DNA from: G963674835 sp963674835 | Lineage (GTDB): Bacteria; Planctomycetota; Planctomycetia; Pirellulales; Thermoguttaceae | Length of the DNA stretch: 64,000 bases | Assembly: GCA_963674835.2 (NCBI GenBank) | Contig: CAXXKC010000001.1 | Coordinates: forward strand, 310,001 to 374,000 | Direction: 5' to 3' | Shown here: piece after piece, positions 63,033 to 64,000 of the stretch | Layout of the letters: the number at the start of each line of letters is the position of its first letter | Position numbering within the stretch: the stretch's first letter is position 1 | The notes under the pieces: generated by a model | Told to the model about the DNA's origin: nothing | The model's input: only the letters and a program-made list of their open reading frames with translations | The model's database searches: none | Made by a program: the position numbers and the translations under genes

Positions 63033-63053
63033 GCACAGCCGGGGCGGCTGTGC
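63033..63053. repeat. GCACAGCC/GGCTGTGC palindrome, copy 3
   Basis: GCACAGCC-GGGGC-GGCTGTGC, the same hairpin as at 19679 and 35971. Confidence 0.85.
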
Positions 63054-63080
63054 TGCACGGGGGCGAGGGGAGGTCGGCGA

Positions 63081-63105
63081 GTTATGCTGAAGCATAACCT
63101 ACGGG
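63081..63105 (+). repeat. Intact GTTATGCTGAAGCATAAC palindrome with CCTACGG flank
   Basis: GTTATGCTGAAGCATAAC plus CTACGGGG matches the sequence on both sides of the MITE-like element at 59285-59421, so it shows the likely uninterrupted site. Confidence 0.75.
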
Positions 63106-63135
63106 GTGGAGGGGTGGTGGGTTGGGGTGATGGTG

Positions 63136-63639
63136 CTAGAGGGGCTGAGAGAGGCGGGCGGGGTAAATAATTTGGGGGCGGACGGGTTGTGATTGGTTCT
63201 GGGTGGCCGTCGGGACGACTGCGGGTGTGTCGGCCTGGGCGACGTAGGGGTTTCGGATGCGCAAGGGGCGCTGGGTGACGCGGTCGGTCTGGGATTCGGG
63301 AGCGGCGGGACGCGGCACGTATTGGTTGCGGATGATCTTGGGTTCGGGCGACGGGACTTCGGGAGTGAGGACGCAGGGAGGATAGGGAAATGGGCTGTAG
63401 CCGTAAGTGCGCGGCACGGGGTAGCTGTAGTAGACGGGCGGATGCAGGGCGTAGTAGGGAACGGTGTCTTGGGAGTAGTACGAAGCCCAGGGGTAGTAGC
63501 CAAATCCCCAGGGGCCGCAGCTTGATGCGTAGAGGGCCGAGCCTGGCCAACCGTTGTCGGCTAGGACTGTGCTGGTGGTGACTGCGAGGAGAACCGCGAA
63601 GATTATCGCTGCCGTTGTTGCCTTTGCTAGCGTGGTCAT
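63136..63639 (-). CDS. Secreted Tyr/Pro-rich small protein
   Basis: This is 167 residues from ATG 63639 with GGGGGC 8 bases upstream. A signal peptide (TTAAIIFAVLLAVTTSTVLA) is followed by a Tyr/Pro/Ser/Trp-rich stretch (GYYPWASYYSQDTVPYYALH) and then Pro/Gln/Arg-rich sequence ending PARLSQPL. Two SYY/YYS and RN(Q/P)YV pairs hint at short repeats (IRNQYVPR and IRNPYVAQ). It is probably a structural surface or wall protein. No family is recognised. Confidence 0.65.
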   Translation of the reverse strand: MTTLAKATTAAIIFAVLLAVTTSTVLADNGWPGSALYASSCGPWGFGYYPWASYYSQDTVPYYALHPPVYYSYPVPRTYGYSPFPYPPCVLTPEVPSPEPKIIRNQYVPRPAAPESQTDRVTQRPLRIRNPYVAQADTPAVVPTATQNQSQPVRPQIIYPARLSQPL

Positions 63640-63691
63640 GATCGTTGCCCCCGTGTGGATAGGCTTTCGTTGGGTCTTCAGAACACCCACC

Positions 63692-63785
63692 AGTGCGTGT
63701 CGCACTTGACAGTCGCGTTCTTAGCGGCGTGTTTCTGCGGTTTCAAAAGCGAAACACACGCTGCAGATACGCCGAACGCGCTCTA
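63692..63785 (+). repeat. Dispersed ~94-bp repeat, copy E
   Basis: AGTGCG-TGT-CGCACT, TTCTTAGCGGCGTGTTTCTG, AAAAGCGAAACACACGCT and GATACGCCGAACGCGCTCTA are close to copies B and C. It lies upstream of the Tyr/Pro-rich protein gene on the minus strand. Confidence 0.85.
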
Positions 63786-63837
63786 AGCTAATCCAAAACG
63801 CTGGCGATACAACCGGCAAACAGGGGGAAATGGGCAG

Positions 63838-64000
63838 TTACTTTGCAGGTTTGTCGGCCTTCTGGTCGGCTTCCTGCTTGGCCGGGGCCTGGGCCGCGGG
63901 TGGGGTAGGCGACTGGGCGGGGGTGTCGCTGGGGGAGACTTTGGCGGCCTTCTCGGCGGGTGGCGTAGGCATCGTGTACTCGACTTCGCCGAGTTGGCCT
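63838..64000 (-). CDS. C-terminal end of an unidentified protein (partial)
   Basis: Only the last ~53 residues are visible, ending in TAA at 63838-63840. The sequence is GQLGEVEYT followed by Pro/Ala/Lys-rich sequence (TPPAEKAAKVSPSDTPAQ; QADKPAK at the end on a rough reading). The charged Pro/Ala/Lys tail looks like a disordered C terminus. Family and function cannot be determined. Confidence 0.5.
   Translation of the reverse strand, partial: GQLGEVEYTMPTPPAEKAAKVSPSDTPAQSPTPPAAQAPAKQEADQKADKPAK

Overview
The window is GC-rich bacterial DNA that reads as a planctomycete chromosome. Evidence: a Ser/Thr kinase with a DLG activation motif, long secreted TPR/PQQ-type beta-propeller proteins, a MoxR-DUF58-VWA-DUF4175-like operon, a short second SecA, a cytidylate-kinase-like P-loop protein, and palindromic intergenic repeats of the kind common in that phylum. 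No rRNA, tRNA, CRISPR array, integrase or transposase gene was seen. A family below the phylum cannot be assigned from sequence reading alone; the ETF/Hdr genes suggest a lineage with some anaerobic or quinone-linked electron-transfer chemistry.

Region 1 (1-11328, all minus strand) is the most coherent and interesting block. A sensor kinase (11328-9382) and an NtrC-type protein with a degenerate receiver (9373-7952) form the upstream operon. Next come an unusual response regulator carrying a GcvH-like domain (7621-6041) and a canonical NtrC-type sigma-54 activator (6034-4703). Last is an electron-transfer operon: fused HdrCB/HdrD-type Fe-S protein (4372-3146), EtfB, EtfA, and a membrane-bound NarI-like/Fe-S protein resembling the ETF:menaquinone oxidoreductases, cut by the window edge. 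Near-perfect -24/-12 sigma-54 promoters lie about 60 bases before the regulator pair (7694-7708) and before the Hdr/Etf operon (4432-4446). This suggests a dedicated sigma-54 cascade controlling a flavoprotein-to-quinone electron module.

Region 2 (11.3-21.1 kb) is loosely packed with single genes and long spacers: conserved hypotheticals, a cytidylate-kinase-like protein, a winged-helix AAA ATPase, a DUF2585 membrane protein, two small proteins, a DUF1284-like protein and a TIM-barrel sugar isomerase. Several dispersed repeats lie here.

Region 3 (21.4-32.0 kb) is a plus-strand operon behind a good sigma-70-type promoter: a secreted alpha/alpha-toroid protein, a single-pass membrane protein, a TPR/beta-propeller protein with acidic repeats, a TPR-fused peptide-binding-like protein, and a secreted protein of unknown function. 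It meets a convergent Ser/Thr kinase, followed by an RluA-type pseudouridine synthase, Maf and an HU-like protein (32-35.5 kb).

Region 4 (36.2-59.8 kb) is a long plus-strand run of overlapping or closely spaced genes: a second TPR/beta-propeller protein and a second alpha/alpha-toroid protein, then MoxR, DUF58, two VWA membrane proteins, a DUF4175-like protein and two coiled-coil partners. After a short gap come an NPCBM protein and three HtrA-like proteins, of which only the first keeps the catalytic triad. Region 5 (59.9-64.0 kb, minus strand) has the short SecA with a lipoprotein, a small Tyr/Pro-rich secreted protein and a partial gene. Intergenic DNA holds at least five copies of a ~94-bp repeat, several palindromes, and a 137-bp MITE-like element with 16-bp inverted ends and a 13-bp target duplication.
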